7,829 nt of DNA, from positions 1-7,829 of the forward strand of contig CANPWX010000044.1 in NCBI GenBank assembly GCA_947585065.1, in the 5' to 3' direction. This stretch comes from an uncultured Bacilli bacterium (GTDB lineage Bacteria; Bacillota_I; Bacilli_A; RF39; UBA660). Within the stretch, counting starts at the first letter, position 1, and each line of letters opens with the position of its first letter. Shown one piece after another: positions 7,339 through 7,829 of the stretch. Made by a program: the position numbers and the translations under genes. The notes beneath the pieces were generated by a model. That model worked only from the letters and a program-made list of their open reading frames with translations, was not told where the DNA came from and did no database searches.

Positions 7339-7347
7339 AATTTAATA

Positions 7348-7356
7348 CTCCTTCCT
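7348..7356 (-). promoter_or_regulatory. Ribosome site overlapping the upstream stop codon
   Basis: AGGAAGGAG is placed 9 bases before the ATG at 7338 and shares bases with the TAG stop of the upstream pilin-like gene. It favours this ATG over the one three codons later and suggests coupled translation of the paralogous pair. Confidence 0.75.
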
Positions 7357-7829
7357 AACACTTATCAACATTCCAAATGCAACGCCAACATTCTTCACTT
7401 TGTTCTTGATAACTATCAAAATCACTGACCCAACTAAAAATCAAATCAATAAAATATGGTAAGAAAAAGATAACTACACCTGCTATACAACGAAATATTA
7501 AAGATCTTGTAGATTTTTTAATTTCATCATCTTTAGAAGCAACCATAGCTTTAAAGAAATCCATAATTCCTAAACCAATAATAAGAATAGGAATTAATAT
7601 CTTAGCAATCGCAACAATATGGCCAATAAATTTAAATGTAGAATTAAGCCCTTTGCAATAACTAATATTATTATTATTATTATTATTAGTAGTAGTAGTA
7701 GTAGGATCTGTATTTGTATTCTTAACTTTATAAACTTCACACACAGGATTTATTGTATCACAACACACTATAGTATATTGAGAAGAATCACCATACTGTT
7801 CTTGAGCTTCTTTTCTTGAGTCAGAAAGA
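7355..7829 (-). CDS. Pilin-like membrane protein with longer outer domain (5'-partial)
   Basis: The reading frame runs unbroken to the window edge, giving at least 157 residues. The GTG at 7766-7768 has no ribosome site and is best read as an internal Val. The visible part begins LSDSRKEAQEQYGDSSQY, then a cysteine-containing stretch (VCCDTINPVCEVYKV), a Thr5-Asn7 linker, and the two-helix hairpin (GHIVAIAKILIP, GLGIMDFFKAM, SKDDEIKKSTRSLIFR, IFFLPYFIDLIF). The tail is EECWRCIWNVDKC. The core is almost the same as in the next gene, so this is a duplicated VirB2/TrbC-like subunit carrying a larger, probably extracellular N-terminal domain of unknown nature. The true start, and any signal peptide, lie outside the window. 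It ends in TAG inside the ribosome site of the next gene. Confidence 0.78.
   Translation of the reverse strand, partial: LSDSRKEAQEQYGDSSQYTIVCCDTINPVCEVYKVKNTNTDPTTTTTNNNNNNNISYCKGLNSTFKFIGHIVAIAKILIPILIIGLGIMDFFKAMVASKDDEIKKSTRSLIFRCIAGVVIFFLPYFIDLIFSWVSDFDSYQEQSEECWRCIWNVDKC
7419..7635. repeat. Direct repeat copy B (duplicated pilin hairpin)
   Basis: This is the second copy of the block at 7031-7247. It encodes the hairpin of the upstream, 5'-partial pilin-like protein. The identity at DNA level, including synonymous positions across the 63-base run, points to recent duplication or gene conversion. Confidence 0.9.
7667..7702. repeat. Trinucleotide repeat (ATT)7(AGT)5 coding an Asn/Thr linker
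   Basis: On the + strand there are seven ATT units (7667-7687) directly followed by five AGT units (7688-7702). On the coding strand these are five ACT (Thr) and seven AAT (Asn) codons between the cysteine-containing outer segment and the membrane hairpin of the partial protein. Unit gain or loss keeps the frame and would only change linker length. Confidence 0.95.

Noticed and set aside
7667..7702. CRISPR-like or regulatory repeat array
   Set aside because: It is a simple in-frame triplet microsatellite with no spacers; no CRISPR structure was seen anywhere in the window.
7619..7819. 66-codon plus-strand frame rich in Ile and Ser
   Set aside because: It is produced by the (ATT)(AGT) triplet repeat read on the non-coding strand of the partial pilin-like gene.

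Overview
The window is an AT-rich stretch with every credible gene on the minus strand, so it is transcribed from right to left. It encodes the core of a Gram-positive-type type IV secretion (conjugation-like) machine. The base composition, purine-rich GGAGG-type ribosome sites, Sec-type signal peptides without outer-membrane components, and the PrgI/VirB4/VirB6 families all point to a low-GC Bacillota, most like gut Bacilli of the Erysipelotrichales/RF39 kind. That placement is inference. TAA, TAG and TGA are all used as stops and Trp is TGG, so the code looks standard rather than the Mycoplasma code.

Layout in transcription order. (1) 7829-6955: two adjacent genes for small two-helix membrane proteins of VirB2/TrbC/Maff2-like pilin character. 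The first is open at the window edge, so its true start lies outside. The two share a duplicated block. (2) 6954-6808: a short intergenic region with an intrinsic terminator for the pilin genes, followed by a good sigma-A-type promoter. (3) 6807-87: a compact six-gene unit. It encodes a secreted C39-like cysteine peptidase fused to a C-terminal pilin-like hairpin, a TrbL/VirB6-like channel protein with a very long soluble tail, a coiled-coil protein, a PrgI-family (VirB3-like) protein, a separate VirB4 N-terminal domain, and the VirB4 ATPase motor. A clear intrinsic terminator follows immediately (64-85).

How they would work together (known order plus inference). The order pilin-like protein, VirB6, PrgI, VirB4 matches the core of Tn1549-type conjugative transposons. 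VirB4 would energise assembly, PrgI would dock it at the membrane, VirB6 would form the inner channel, the hairpin proteins would form the surface filament or pore lining, and the peptidase would act outside the membrane on cell wall or protein. No relaxase, VirD4 coupling protein, integrase or VirB8-like gene is in this window, so whether it moves DNA or protein cannot be decided here.

The most unusual points are as follows. The same two-helix hairpin occurs at the C-terminus of three consecutive proteins with different outer domains, one of them a peptidase. VirB4 is split into two overlapping genes at a domain boundary. A motif of about 21 residues is shared between the VirB6 tail and the neighbouring coiled-coil protein.
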